Positions 1 to 11,629 of a DNA stretch of 64,000 nucleotides are shown here, piece after piece. The DNA comes from Zingiber officinale (Eukaryota; Streptophyta; Magnoliopsida; Zingiberales; Zingiberaceae): assembly GCF_018446385.1 (NCBI RefSeq), contig NC_055989.1, forward strand, positions 134,877,004 through 134,941,003, in the 5' to 3' direction. Below the pieces are notes generated by a model, which worked only from the letters and a program-made list of their open reading frames with translations, was not told the DNA's origin and ran no database searches. A program made the translations under genes and the position numbers. Each line of letters starts with the position of its first letter. The stretch's first letter is position 1.

Positions 1-290
1 TAATTGAAAAAGTAATTATTTTCAAAGCTAAGTTTAACTAAGTTTTTTGTACCCTTCAAGGAGAGCTTAAAGTTAAACAAAGTAAAATAAAATCTCTCCT
101 TTCTAATATATATTAAAGGGGGAGAGAAAAGTTAAAAGTTAAGACTTAAACATAATTTTTATGAAAGGGGGAGCATAAGGGAGTTTTTTTCTTCAAATTA
201 TTGTATTTATGCTCATGCTTAAATTTCTTTATTTATTGTTATGTTTTACTTAACTTTAAATCGTGTTACCATAATCAAAAAGGGGGAGAT
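1..290 (+). mobile_element. 3' internal end of a SIRE/Maximus-like copia element
   Basis: This is AT-rich sequence with several GGGGGAG stretches and no coherent ORF. It ends in a purine tract (AAAAAGGGGGAGAT, 277-290) directly before TGTTGGTACGG, the expected polypurine tract plus LTR start of a copia element. The coding part lies left of the window. The short ORF at 241-438 crosses the LTR boundary and is not a gene. Confidence 0.75.
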
Positions 291-547
291 TGTTGGTACG
301 GGAAGTATCAGACGATCGAACCTGAGTTTTGATTATGTCAAAGAGTTCAAAGTTAAGTTGTCTTATGATCTAACAAGATTGATTGAGTTTGTAGGAAAGT
401 CCCAAGTTGTCTTAGGCAAAAGTTCTAGTGGATTCTAGACAGGTGGAAAACCTTAGGGGGTGATAACTCTAGGTCCTAGGGGGCAGTAACCCTAGGTGAT
501 GGAAAGTCTTAGCTGCAGTTAGGTAGGTGGAAAACCCTTTAGGGAGG

Positions 548-629
548 TAATCCTAGGTCCTACGAGGTGGTAATCCTAGGTCCTACGAGGTGGTAACCCT
601 AGGTGCTAGGGGGTGGTAACCCTAGGCGG
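548..629 (+). repeat. 23-bp tandem repeat in LTR U3 (3.5 copies)
   Basis: Units start at 548, 571, 594 and 617 with a 23-bp period and the core CCTAGGTCCTACGAGGTGGT. A looser version of the same array is in the related LTR near 56770-56925, so it belongs to the LTR family. Confidence 0.8.
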
Positions 630-964
630 AAAGTCCAGTCAGTCTGGAGGATCGGTTTGGCAATAGATAACTTCTCCTCAGAGAAGTAGGTGAGGACGCG
701 TTCCTCGGTGAGGGAACAGTAGACGTCAATTCGACTTAGGGTTTCCAGAGGAAATCCGAAGTCAGAATCGGACAGTCCAAAGGCTATCAAAGCTATTTAT
801 TTACATATTATCTGCTATGCACTAACTCTGTTTTACAGGAGACTAACACTTTGTGCAGGATTAGATTCCACCAGGATCGATCAACCGAACGTTCGGTTCA
901 ATCGACTGAACCTCCAAGTAGCAAGATCAAAGTTCCAGTGAGTGGATCGGGTTCGACCAGGGGA

Positions 965-1270
965 TCGGTCGACCGAACCTCAGGATCGATAGACCGAACC
1001 TTGGGATCAGTTGACCTAACCGAGGATAAGCCGTGACGTGGTCGAGCCGAGTTAATCAGACCAGATGAGATGGTGATCAGTCGACCGAATGGCGGAATCG
1101 GTTGATCGAACAAAGAAACTCTATCCGAGCAGCAGAACCGGGATTGGAATGCTGACCAATTCAGGTGGGATCGGTCGAGCAAACCTGGGGATCGGTTGAC
1201 TGATCCGGTTCGACTCAAACCTGATTCCGAGATCAGTGGATCTGAATTAGGTCTAAAGAAGCTATAAAAA
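965..1270 (+). promoter_or_regulatory. LTR palindrome cluster and TATA box
   Basis: A perfect 12-bp palindrome TCGGTCGACCGA lies at 965-976. Imperfect relatives built on GATCGGTC/GACCGA follow to about 1200. TATAAAAA at 1263-1270 is the likely core promoter. The arrangement recurs in other LTRs of this window. The regulatory role is inferred from position. Confidence 0.5.
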
Positions 1271-1659
1271 GGGCCCTCGACCAGCACCTCGAGACAACAA
1301 TTCTACACAAGCGATCCTCCAAGCTGTGCGCTACGTCGAAACGACACTCAGCTGCTGTTCCGATAAATTGACGAACCAATTCCTAATCATTTATTGTCGA
1401 TATAATATGTTTCTTTTTGTACTTGTACTTATATATTTGAAAAAAAATTCGGATCTATAATGATTGTCCAACGTAAGCGATCAATGATCACGGGCCTTGA
1501 AGTAGGAGTCACCATAAGTTTCAAACCAAGTAAAAGAAAATTTGTTAGCGTTGCTTGTCTTTTTAATTTTTATTCCACTACGTATTTTATGTATTTTTCG
1601 AAACAAGTGAAAAAATAAAACTTGTTATCTACCCTTCCTAGTACGTCTACAGTCCTACA

Positions 1660-2357
1660 TCCTGTAGGGTGTAGCTACATATTGTCCCAACTTGAGGTTA
1701 GAGTTTATTAATCTAAAATTAAGATTGGACAAAAAAAAACAAATCAAAAAAGTGCATGATTAAAAATAGGGAAAATAAATATATTCCGTTGGAAAAAAAA
1801 TAAAATAAAAATCTATTTTAATTTTAATTTTAATTTTAAAAATATTTTTATTTCAGCCTTGGCGTAACAGTTTGGACCAAAATTAAAGATATTTTAACAA
1901 GCAGCCAAAATTATTACACATTGAACATTTTTATGTTAAAATATTTTTTCTAATTCGATCAAAATTATTCTTTTACTTCAATACTTTTATAATAATTTTA
2001 TTCAAATTTTAGTATAGTAATATAATAAGAATATTTTTAAGATGAAAAAAAGTTAAAACATTGTATTTATTTATTTATTTTTAATTGAGATGCTCGGTTG
2101 GCAATAACAAAAAATCAAGGGTCCTTTTAATTTTTCGCCCATTAAAATTAGTCCACAGCTAAATCTTTCACCCACTAAGTACTAAACCAGTAAACCACTC
2201 AATTCCACGTCTCCTGTCCCGGCTTGACCCGCAATCAACGGTTAGCCTTCTCCGCCGAGCCGACCTACAGAAACCCCTTAACGTCGGTTGCCATCGCGCC
2301 GTCTTAGCCAGCTCCGAGGAGTGTTCATCCGTCGAGGTGGGCTCCTCTATCGGAAAA
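1660..2357. other. 5' flank of the sialyltransferase-like gene
   Basis: AT-rich intergenic DNA with A/T homopolymers and no coding signal, turning GC-richer from about 2200, where the transcribed leader of the next gene probably begins. No clear TATA box stands out. Confidence 0.5.
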
Positions 2358-2383
2358 ATGGAGGTCACCATCGCGCCGTCTTA
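2291..2383 (+). repeat. 16-bp direct repeat in the 5' leader
   Basis: CCATCGCGCCGTCTTA occurs at 2291-2306 and again at 2368-2383, 77 bp apart, just before the start codon at 2399. The second copy supplies the end of the upstream ORF. Confidence 0.85.
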
Positions 2384-2384
2384 A
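2358..2384 (+). CDS. upstream ORF, 8 codons
   Basis: ATG at 2358 reads MEVTIAPS and stops with TAA at 2382-2384, 14 nt before the main ATG at 2399. It could lower translation of the downstream protein if the leader starts upstream of it. No expression evidence is available. Confidence 0.4.
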   Translation: MEVTIAPS

Positions 2385-2398
2385 CTGTGGTTTGCCCG

Positions 2399-3601
2399 AT
2401 GAGGCAATCCCTCCGCTTGCCCTTTGCCTTCTTGCTCCTTGTCGCCGCGTTCTTCGTCTTCAGTCTCTGGGAGTTTTTCCTCGGTGGCCGTCCCGCCGCG
2501 TCGATGCAGGAGGATGCTCCAATTGTGGTGATGTCTCTTCCGTGCAGCCCCAATGCGACGTTGAATGCGACATTGATTAGGATGGCGACGACGGAAGTTG
2601 GGGAGGCGGAGTTGCGAACGGACATAGAGAGCCTCCTCGAGGGGAGATTTACGTCAGTTTACGAAGGCCCATTTGGCAGAAGGAGATTCTGGTCTTATTC
2701 CCCTTGGCGTCGGGATAACCACCACAAACCGTGGAGGCGCGTTAGGCTACCAGCTCAATTCCGTGCCCCAAAGTACATGGATTTCTACCCAGAGTTCCGC
2801 CGCTCCCTTCGCGACTGGTTCCGGAAGCGAAGCCTCCAGATGGAGGTCATGTCGGAGCTCGTCAGGCTAATAAAACGCCCTATAGATCGCCACTTCGGCC
2901 GCCCCGACTCGCTGCAGCGGTTCAACTCCTGCGCCGTGATCGGCAACAGCGGAATCCTGATGAACAATGACTACGGTGAGCTAATTGATGGTCATAACCT
3001 CGTTATCCGGCTCAACAATGCTCGTGTCCATGGATACCACCGGAATGTTGGCTCGAAGACCGGCCTTTCCTTCGTCAATAGCAATATCCTCCATGTCTGT
3101 GCTCGAAGAGAGGGCTGCTTCTGCCACCCCTACGGCGAGAACGTCCCCATTATCACGTACATTTGCCAGGGTCTTCATTTTCTCGACTTCACTATCTGCA
3201 ATTCTTCGCATAAGGCACCTCTCCTTGTCACGGATTTGCGATTCGACATGCTTTGTGCTAGGATTGTCAAGTACTACTCGCTAAAGCTGTTTGTTGAGGA
3301 GACAGGGAAGCCCCTGGAGGAGTGGAAGAAATTTCATGATGAGAAATTGTTCCACTACTCATCAGGGATGCAGGCAGTGATGCTTGCCGTCGGAATTTGT
3401 GATCAAGTTAGCATCTTTGGGTTTGGGAAGTCATCGGATGCTAAGCATCATTACCATACCAACCAGAAGAAGGAACTGGACTTGCACGACTACAAGGCGG
3501 AATATGCCCTGTATAATGACCTGGTTGTGCAACCGCAGGTAATAATACCATTCCTCAATGGCCATGGCTTTCAAGTTCCTCCGGTAATGTTCTATCATTG
3601 A
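2399..3601 (+). CDS. sialyltransferase-like protein, GT29 family
   Basis: A type II Golgi membrane protein of the plant sialyltransferase-like group (GT29; Arabidopsis SIA1/MGP2 and SIA2, rice STLPs). Plants lack clear sialic acid metabolism, so the acceptor and donor are uncertain; a Kdo- or Dha-like sugar transfer in pectin has been proposed for the family. The product is 400 residues. A hydrophobic signal anchor spans about residues 7-28, followed by a basic stem with NAT glycosylation sequons at 52 and 56. Sialylmotif L spans about 177-228 (CAVIGNSG, then IRLNNARV). Sialylmotif S spans about 317-343 (HYSSGMQA, then VSIFGFG). Motif III is HHYHT (350-354) and motif VS is His363-x4-Glu368. 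The frame stays open back to 2288, but only through TTG; 2399 is the first in-frame ATG and sits directly before the signal anchor. The reading frame is intact and intronless. No canonical AATAAA lies within about 100 nt downstream. Confidence 0.93.
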   Translation: MRQSLRLPFAFLLLVAAFFVFSLWEFFLGGRPAASMQEDAPIVVMSLPCSPNATLNATLIRMATTEVGEAELRTDIESLLEGRFTSVYEGPFGRRRFWSYSPWRRDNHHKPWRRVRLPAQFRAPKYMDFYPEFRRSLRDWFRKRSLQMEVMSELVRLIKRPIDRHFGRPDSLQRFNSCAVIGNSGILMNNDYGELIDGHNLVIRLNNARVHGYHRNVGSKTGLSFVNSNILHVCARREGCFCHPYGENVPIITYICQGLHFLDFTICNSSHKAPLLVTDLRFDMLCARIVKYYSLKLFVEETGKPLEEWKKFHDEKLFHYSSGMQAVMLAVGICDQVSIFGFGKSSDAKHHYHTNQKKELDLHDYKAEYALYNDLVVQPQVIIPFLNGHGFQVPPVMFYH

Positions 3602-4418
3602 ATAGGTTTGATGGTACTTGATCATGATTGTTCCGATGTTCAAATATAAATGAGTTAAAAATTTCAATGGATGTAGAATGAAAATAAGAAACAAGTATGC
3701 TAGAACCTATTTGTTGGATCATCTTGTATGACTTGTAAGGATAGTTCCTATGAGAAAAGGAAAGGAAAGTAGATCATGCTTTTAGAAGAAGTCATTTGAA
3801 ACTAATTCTTTTCTGCAACCTTTGCTACCTTTTCAATGTTGTAGGAAAAAATAGAAAGTAAATCATACTTGTCTTTGCGTTCACTCCCCCTATTTTTTCT
3901 AGAGAATTGTGTATATACAAGCTGATATTTTCTTCCTCACTTTGATTTATATAAAATTCATACTTTGGTGTTGGCTTACAGTAATGACTTTTTATGAGAT
4001 GGTGAAGAATTGGCATCTAGATGATTCCTTGTTAGACATCTCTTCGATATTTCGTAGGATTAAATATAATAGTTCTGGAAAAAGGTTGATTCTGATAAGT
4101 TATATATGTTTATATATATATATATAAGTTATGCAAATTAAATATATACTGGGTAGAAGTCATGCTACAACTGTCTTTCTATAACTTGTACCAATATTCT
4201 GGTGCTAATGAGATGAGATTTTCTGATACTACATAATAAAGTGCATGTCCAAAATATTACTTTCTACATCTCCTGCATTCCATTGCTTAAGTTATCATTT
4301 GCTGCTCAATATACTCCAATGCATCGCAGACTTGTCCCGTATGGAGAAGACATTATTCCTAAGTGCATGATGAACTATGTAAGAATTATACATGAGATAG
4401 AGTGTTGCTCTTTGTCAA
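3602..4418. other. 3' flank of the sialyltransferase-like gene
   Basis: AT-rich DNA that should contain the 3' UTR. A short TA microsatellite lies at about 4107-4128. I see no gene here; the short ORFs at 3909 and 4241 show no recognisable domain. Confidence 0.5.
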
Positions 4419-4890
4419 TGTTGTGCAAAGAGAAGAGGCAATACCTCTCAACCTCTAATGCGGAAGTAGATGAAGAGAGAAAGAGACCGCGTGGAGCAAC
4501 GAGATAAAGACACACAAGAAAGGGCAAACATGAAGAAGAAGAAGAAGAGGAGGAGGAGGAGTTACCGTGGTTCGGAGACGTGTCTACTCTACAAAAAACG
4601 ATCGAAGCTTTATTAAAATTCTCTTTACACAAGAGAATCACATTCAATGATTCTCATAATATAATAGGTTTACAATGATAGCTATAAATAGTGTCTAAAC
4701 TCCATATCCCATAAAACCATAATAGAATTCTGTTATGAAAAATCGTAACAAAATTCTGTTATGAAAAATCATAACAGAATTCTATTATAAAAAATCGTAA
4801 TAGAATTCTGTACGAAAAAACCTTAACATTTTTTTCTTCCATGACCTCCCTCGCATTAACCTTCATTCACATATGAGTCACTCGTCAACA
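4419..4890 (-). mobile_element. LTR of a TNT1-like copia element
   Basis: On the minus strand the LTR begins TGTTGACGAG at 4890, preceded by the polypurine tract TAAGGTGGAGA (4892-4902 complement), and a decayed copia pol lies immediately upstream. The far end at 4419 (TGTTGTGC on the plus strand) is a best guess. The LTR contains an A/T-rich array of four AACAGAATTCT-like units at about 4717-4812. Confidence 0.6.
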
Positions 4891-7258
4891 ATCTCCACCT
4901 TAGCGAATATTCACCCCTTCGAAAAATACGAGTATTTGAGCAAAACTCCACATGGATCTCTGTGTCCGGGCTTCCTTCATCTAGCATCTAGAGATATGGA
5001 TTAAGTTCAAGAAATGCTTGAACATCTCTGTGATCACTAGCTTTGTCAACATGTCTGCAGCATTGTCTGCAGTGTGAACTTTTTCATGTTGAATTTCTCC
5101 AGAGACAATCAACTCTCTGATTTTGTGAAACCTCACATCAATGTGCTTGGTTCTCACATGATGCACAAATAGATAACACTTTGACTTTTTCATAACAACT
5201 TGACTCCACCTTGCTGAACGCTCAATTTTCAAACCAACCTTGTAAGCCATAAAGCTTCTTTCACTGCTTTAGTTGTTGCCATGTATTCCGATTCCATAGT
5301 AAATAATGCAATAATAGATTGTATCATAGACATCCAACAGATAGGTCCTCCTGCCACAGTGAACACATATCCTGTAGTAGACCTTCTTTTATCTAAATCT
5401 ACTACATAGTCTGCATCTATGCACCCAACAACTGAAGGATCTTCCAGTTATCTATTGAACATGATTCCATAATCAGTTATATTTCTCAAGTATCTGAAAA
5501 TCCACTTCACTGCATCCCAATGGTCGCCCAGGTTTTGAGAGAAACTTGCTCACCATACTAAATACTTGCGCCAAATCTGGTCTTATGTAAACCATGACAT
5601 ACATCAAACAACCAATTGCACTGGCATAATGAACTTTTGATATCTCTTAGATCTCCTCATTCGTCTTTGAGTACTGTGTACCGGATAACTTGAAGTGATG
5701 CGCCAGGGGTTTGCTCATTGACTTTGTAGTTTTCACATTGAATATATCCAACACCTTCTCCATATACCTATTTTGAGACAACCATAATTTTCCTATAGCT
5801 CTATCCCTATGAATCTCCATCTCAAGAACCTTCTTGGCCTCGTCCAAATCTTTCATGTCAAATTTCTTGCTCAGCAGCCTTTTCAATTTGTCAACATCTT
5901 TCATCTTCTCCGCAACAATCCACTTGCACTCTATAGCTCATTTTTCCTCAGGAAGTTCCACTAAATCTCACGTTTGGTTTTCATGCAGCAACTCAATCTC
6001 CTCCGCCATAGTACTCATCCACTTGTCATTCTCAGAGTTGTGTACTGCCTCCTGAAAAGATGTAGGGTCTCTAGTACTAGTGATAACTGCATAAGTTATC
6101 AAGTCTTCAAATCCGTATCTGGTGGGTGGTTTTATGACTTGTCTTATTCTGCCACCAGCTATAGTGTGATGCTTCGTGTGCTCTTAACTAAAATCATCGA
6201 AGTCATAAGACTCTAGCTCCACTTGCATAACATTTTTCTCCTTGTTGCTTTGTGGTGTTTCCTTTCCTTCTTCTTGAGTACGTTGTAGTATTGTCTTCTC
6301 GTCAAAGACCACATCTTTGTTAATCACTACCTTGTTTGCCTTAAGATCTCAAAGTTTGAAGCTTTTAATTCCTTTATGATACCCTAGAAAAATGACCACT
6401 TTGACTTCGCATCTAGCTTTAATCTTTCCGCACTAGATATGTGCATATAGGCTGAACATCTAAAAACTTGAAGATGAGAGTAATTTACTGGATTATCTGT
6501 CCATACTTCTTCTGATACTTTGCCTTCTAGTGCTGCCCTTGGTGATCTATTAATGAGATAATATGTCATGTTTACCACTTCCATCCAAAAATTCTTTGTT
6601 AACCTTGCATTCAGCCTGAGACAAGAGACCTCTTGTCTTCTCAATGATTGTCCTGTTCAACCTTTCTATTACACCATTTTGTTGAGGTGTTCTACGAACC
6701 GAGAAATATCTCGTTATCCCATGTTACTTACAAAATTCTTGAAACTTTGAATTTGTGTACTCAGTCTCATCGTCTGACCTAATGCATTTGATCTTCCTTC
6801 CTGTCTGATTCTCCACTTCAGTTTTTGACTGTTTAACCTTTGCAAAAGTTTCTGACTTGTGACACATAATGTATATCCAGACCTTTTGTGAGTAAGCATC
6901 ATAAAACTCACAAAATACAAGTGTCCTCCACTTGATTCTACACTAGCTGGTCCCAAGAGATCCATATGTACATAGTCTAGAATTCCCTCTGTTTTATTTA
7001 TTGTCGTCTTAAATTGCACTTTGCTCTGTTTTCCAAGAACATAAAATTTACAGAATTCATGCTTGCATATCTTGACATCCTTCTACAAATCTCTCTTGTG
7101 AAGTTCTAATATCCTACGCTCACCCATATACCCTAGTCATATATGCCACAATACAGTACTATCTGATTTAGACTCTACCGAGGTGACTCCACCTATAATT
7201 GTAGTCCCTATCCACTTATAGATGTTCCTTACTAACTTTTGTCCTTTCATTACCTTTA

Positions 7259-7471
7259 GGGTGCGTTTGGTTCAAGTCATCATGTATAACCTTGGTTATG
7301 TGATTACCAGGTAATCACATAACCAAGGTTATAGGGAATAAAACATAACCAAATGTTGTTTGGTTCAACTTAGGTAATGCAACAAAAACTTGTTTGTTTG
7401 AAGGTTTTAATGAATACCCTACTTTAATATTTTACCGTATTACTCTCAGTTACAAAACTAACTATACATAA

Positions 7472-7520
<49 letters not shown>

Positions 7521-8122
7521 TATTTTTTAATGTTTTTTTACTTTTCTTTTTCTTGTATATTTTTTTACTTTTTTATGTGTTTTTTAATTTTTTTAATGTT
7601 TTTATATTATTTATATTTATATTTATTATTTTTTTTACATTTTTTTAATTTTAATTTTTATTTATTTATTTTATTTTTAAATTTTTTATAATTTTTTTTA
7701 AAATTCTTAAAAATTTTAAAATTTTTAAATTTTTAAAAATTTAAAATTTTTCTAACATTTTTCAAATTTTTAATTTTTTTTAAAATTATTTATTTTTAAA
7801 AAAAAATTAAATTTTTAAAATTTTTAAAACATTGTTTTATTTTTTTACATTTTTTTTTATTTTTTTACATTTTTTCTCTTTTTTTCATGTTTTTTCTTAT
7901 CGGAGGGTATTTTTGGTAAAAAAAATTCGTTAACCCCGGAATCAAGAAAAAGCTTAGTTTTCTGAGGTTTTCCTATTCCGGGCTGCATGACCCTTTTGCT
8001 GACGTGTCGGGCATGGAACACTACTTGGAAATCATCGAATACCTAAACCAAACAAGGTTTTTGTTGATAACCTTGGATGGATAACCAAGGTTATCAAGAA
8101 TAACCCCGAACCAAACGCACCC
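7259..8122. mobile_element. Tourist/Harbinger-like element in copia pol
   Basis: Perfect 15-bp terminal inverted repeats, GGGTGCGTTTGGTTC at 7259 and its complement ending at 8122, are flanked by TTA target duplications (7256-7258 and 8123-8125), the PIF/Harbinger signature. Subterminal copies of AACCTTGGTTAT occur in both orientations. It is 864 bp, has no transposase ORF and is very AT-rich inside, so it is non-autonomous. Confidence 0.9.
7470..7520. repeat. ATT trinucleotide microsatellite
   Basis: About 17 ATT units in tandem inside the Tourist-like element. Confidence 0.9.
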
Positions 8123-8283
8123 TTAGAGTTCTCTAGATGACTTTCATCACCCTGCTCACTATTTTGTAATTGCAACCAATACCATCTAGTGTACCTAGTA
8201 AGATCAAATTCTTCCTTAGATCTGGTATGTGTTTGACATCACAAAAAGTTCTGATCACACCATTAAACATCTTAATTTTGATA

Positions 8284-9499
8284 TGTTAGATCGAGACGTA
8301 CGTGAGAGAGGAGTGAATCATGTGATTTTCAAAAATTTTATCTTTTCGATTTTGAAATCAAAGTACGTACAATGAAAATACAAATAAAAAATAGAAAAGT
8401 AAAAGACACGGTTCAGTTTTATTTGGTTCGGAGTCTTCTGCAACTCCTATTACAAGACACAGGTTCCGCAGACCTATCGATGGGTAATCCACTAAAACAC
8501 CTCTTCTGTAACCGCCGGAAGAGGGGATCGAGTACAAAATGTATCAAAAAGTGTAACAAGCTACATTTTTCGCTTGCAGTAATTAAGTACAGGAATTAAT
8601 ACTTTGTTACTAAACACGTTTCGTAGGCAATCGGCTCGAGCTCGGTGTTTGGTCGGCTTCTCGGCGGTAGTCGGGCATAGCAGAGTTGTAGCAGGACAAC
8701 ATCAGAAAATCGGAGTAGTCAGAAAGCTAATCGGACGCATAGAAGTTCGTATAGAAGTTGTGTTTTGAAGGTTGGTCGAGATACCCATTTAAAGGGTGTA
8801 GAAGGCACCTTTTATAGCCTTGAAGGTGCCTCCAACGTGTCAAATCTAATCCCGAACTCGTTGCTCCTTATCTATGACAAAGTCTGAATTTTATCCCTTG
8901 GAAGGCGTCTTCCATAGCACAAAAGGCACCTTACATGAACAATGCAAAGACGTCTTCCAATGCTTGAAGGCGCATCGAGTACTGTTCACCGGAGGCCTTT
9001 TAGCTTCTTTTGCACTACAAGTTATGTTTGCCCAACACGACAATATCTAACCTGCAAAACAAAGTTAGCACAATAATAATATAATATAATATATGACTTA
9101 GACCCTGTCATATTAGATCGATGTCTACTGTCTTCTCAACCGGGATGCGTCCTCACTTAGTCACTCTCCTCCAATGACTTACCTCTACTTATCGTGTGTC
9201 AAGTTACCTCCTTGACATCAATATGACCCACTAGGTCTTTCTACCGGAATTACACATCCGGACTTCGGCACTTGGGAATCGTGCATCCCGATCTCTTGCC
9301 AGAATCACACATTCTGATTTCGCTACTCGTGAATCGAACCTCTCGACTGGACTTCCCGCCTGGTGTCAGATCCTCTTAACCCATCAAGTTAGTTACCCTG
9401 TACATTCGGTAACAAAGTTAGATTACGATAACACCTAACTTAACTCACTTGTCATTCATCAAAATCTGAGTTAAATCGTTAGTGCAAATTGCACCAACA
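8284..9499 (-). mobile_element. SIRE-like LTR, antisense
   Basis: The LTR starts at TGTTAGATCGAG (plus strand) and ends GCACCAACA at 9499, followed by the complement of a polypurine tract (ATCTTCTCCTTTTTGAT, 9500-9516). This makes it the 3' LTR of a minus-strand element extending right. The minus-strand TATA box is at 8811-8816, and a palindromic stretch with GGAAGGCGTCTTCC at 8901-8914 lies just upstream. The LTR interrupts the TNT1-like pol. Confidence 0.75.
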
Positions 9500-10739
9500 A
9501 TCTTCTCCTTTTTGATACAATGATAACATGGGTTAAACTTAGGAAAAGATATACGAAAAAAATAAGAATAATAATAATCATTGATTTAAGAGAGAAACTT
9601 AAGTAAGATCAATCGCTATTTTTATCCTCTTGATCATTTTAGGTAAGATCAATTGTTGTTTCAAGATTTTTAGTTTGTCTTTGTCCTATTAACCCTTACC
9701 CTCCTCCTTTGGCATTCGTTAAAAAAATTCAGATACGTATTCCAAATTGCAAATATACAAGCAAGTAATAATTTGTGTAGAGTAAAAACTTGCAGGTCTA
9801 TTGGAGGGAGGAGTTACTAAAATTTTAAAAGCATTTTAACAATGATTCAAAACATTTTGAAAATTGATTGTACAACCGAAACCATTTGTAAAACATACTT
9901 TGCAAACTAATTTTCAAGATAGATTTCAAAAATAATTAAAATTATATTACAAATCTATCATTTCAAAATATTTTTTAGAGTAGTTTTTAAAAAAACTTTA
10001 TCCAAGAAAAAATAATTTTAGAAATAATTACAAAATAATTTTAAAAAGGTTTTTCTAAGATATCTTTCAAAGTAAAAAAGATAACCTTTGAATAAAATTT
10101 TTCAAGAATTTTTTAAAATACTTTTTGAAAATATCTTTCAAAATATTATTCATCACATGTTAATATAAATTTCAAAACACTTGCCTTTTTCAAAGCAGAT
10201 AGTTTTAAAAAGTATAAGAAATTTGTAAAGCAAATATCCTAAAAGTATTTTTAAAAGTATTTTATAAAAAGTACTTTGAAAGCAGGATTAAGAAAGTGAT
10301 TTTTATTTTGAAAGTGATTTTTGTTTTGAAAGTGATTTTTTCCACAAGTATTAGGAAAAAAAATAAATTATTTTGAAAATCATTTTCAATTATCTTCTCC
10401 CTGGACTTGATATATTTTAAAAAAAATATTCATCTAAAAAATTACCTTAAATGTCTAACCATTAGTTACTAATTAACTATTAGAAGATAGCAGTGTTCAC
10501 TTGGTTAGTCAAGTTAAGTAAATGTATTGGGTTAGTGTTTGACTAAAATAAATTACTTAACTTGATCTCTATAATTTTGGTATTTTCACCCATACTTATG
10601 TTGATCCACTGATATATGTATCTAAAGTTCAGGAAATATGCATAAGTATATCACGTTGTTCTAAGTTTGTGAATATACAATTAAGGTAGACCTATTGTGT
10701 TTATGAGATGTTCAATTCCTAGATCTTTAGGAACATACT
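9500..10739 (-). mobile_element. 3' non-coding internal region of a SIRE-like element
   Basis: AT-rich sequence full of ATTTTGAAA-type simple stretches and without ORFs, typical of the region between pol and the 3' LTR in this family. It is cut at 10740 by the start of a different LTR. Confidence 0.6.
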
Positions 10740-11629
10740 TGTACGTGCAGCGGAGGCCGGCAGGAGGGGGGTGAATTGCCTGAATAAATAAAAGTATACC
10801 CTCCTCGTCTTTCAACTTAAACAAATAGCAACAATAATAAAAATAAAAAGCAGAAATAGAAGAGAGACATAATTTAACTTGGTTATAACTCAGAGGGTTG
10901 TTAATCCAAGGCGATCGGAAATCGCACTAGCAGAGCCTCCTTCACTGTAGGCGGAGAAGCTTTTTTTACACACTTAGAGCGCTCACTAGTTGCTAGGAAT
11001 GAATACAGAGTTGATGATTGAATTTCTATTATAATTCCTAGCTCCAGGGGCCTTTATATAGCCTCTGGAAATTCTATCTCGGAGGTCCAAGGTGCCTCCA
11101 ATAGAGGTCCACGGTGCCTCCAATGGAGTGAGCGGATAGAACTCTATCCGCAGCGTAAACGGTCATTTTGACCAGATGAAGGCGCCTTCATCAAGCCTTG
11201 AAGGCGCCTTCAAGGTGAAGGCGCCTTCAAGCCATGATGAAAGCGCCTTGAGCAGGTTTTCCAGCATACTCGCTTCTTTGCTTCAGCTTCCAAAGTTCCG
11301 TTCTTTTGGGTGATTGCGGCCAACCGGAATAGGGCTCACCCGAACCCAATTCCCGACCTTCTCCTCGAGCAGCCTTCCTCCCCAGCTTAACATCCCTCGA
11401 ACGCCGCGCACATTTTTCTCCCCCACCGGTGTTCTCTTCTGCGGCTCTCTCGTCCTTCGGACGCACCGAGCCTGTCGGCTCCCTTCCCGTGTCGTTCTTC
11501 TCACTAGTTGCGTCTTCCACTCGACTTCCTGCGCTCCTAAGCTCCTACACACTCAGACACAGGGATCAAATACAAAGCAGGACCTAACCAACTTGGTTGA
11601 TCACATCAAAACACCCACGGGGTCTAACA
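10740..11629 (-). mobile_element. second SIRE-like LTR, antisense
   Basis: The LTR starts TGTACGTGCAGCGG and ends GGTCTAACA at 11629, followed by the polypurine-tract complement ATCTCCCCCTTTTTGATG. It is the 3' LTR of another minus-strand element nested in the previous one. The minus-strand TATA box lies at 11053-11060. The 120- and 97-codon ORFs that overlap this LTR are chance ORFs in its GC-rich R/U3 region. Confidence 0.78.
11178..11228. promoter_or_regulatory. three perfect GAAGGCGCCTTC palindromes
   Basis: Perfect 12-bp palindromes lie at 11178-11189, 11200-11211 and 11217-11228, upstream of the minus-strand TATA box at 11053-11060. Looser GGTGCCTCC repeats lie between. The role as a U3 promoter element is inferred. 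Confidence 0.55.

Larger units (their letters stand above)
291..1659 (+). mobile_element. 3' LTR of SIRE-like copia element
   Basis: The LTR begins TGTTGGTACGG after a polypurine tract and ends CAGTCCTACA. Both ends, the internal repeats and the U5 region match the LTR at 56608-58096, which is followed by a primer-binding site, so the right boundary is set by comparison. U3 holds CCTAGG-rich short repeats (about 440-630), a palindrome cluster (about 870-1200) and a TATA box (TATAAAAA, 1263-1270). Length is 1369 bp. The partner 5' LTR is outside the window, so no target duplication can be tested. Confidence 0.8.
4891..8283 (-). pseudogene. decayed TNT1-like copia polyprotein, interrupted
   Basis: Read on the minus strand the fragments run in Ty1/copia order. 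A GAG-pre-integrase/protease-side region (8283-8126, then 7258-7020) contains HIPDLRKNL. The integrase core (7019-6714) contains DYVHMDLLGP, and the integrase tail (6644-6384) contains the YLINRSP block. The reverse transcriptase remnant (5904-5647) contains SKKFDMKDLDEAKKVLEMEI. The RNase H end (5250-4981) contains KHIDVRFHKIRE and DMLTK. The frame is broken by many stops and frameshifts. A Tourist-like element (7259-8122) splits it cleanly: the pol sequence resumes on the far side. The 5' part and 5' LTR are lost where an LTR begins at 8284. Confidence 0.85.

Noticed and set aside
2288-2398. Longer start for the sialyltransferase-like protein at 2288
   Set aside because: The codon at 2288 is TTG. 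The first in-frame ATG is at 2399, directly before the signal anchor.
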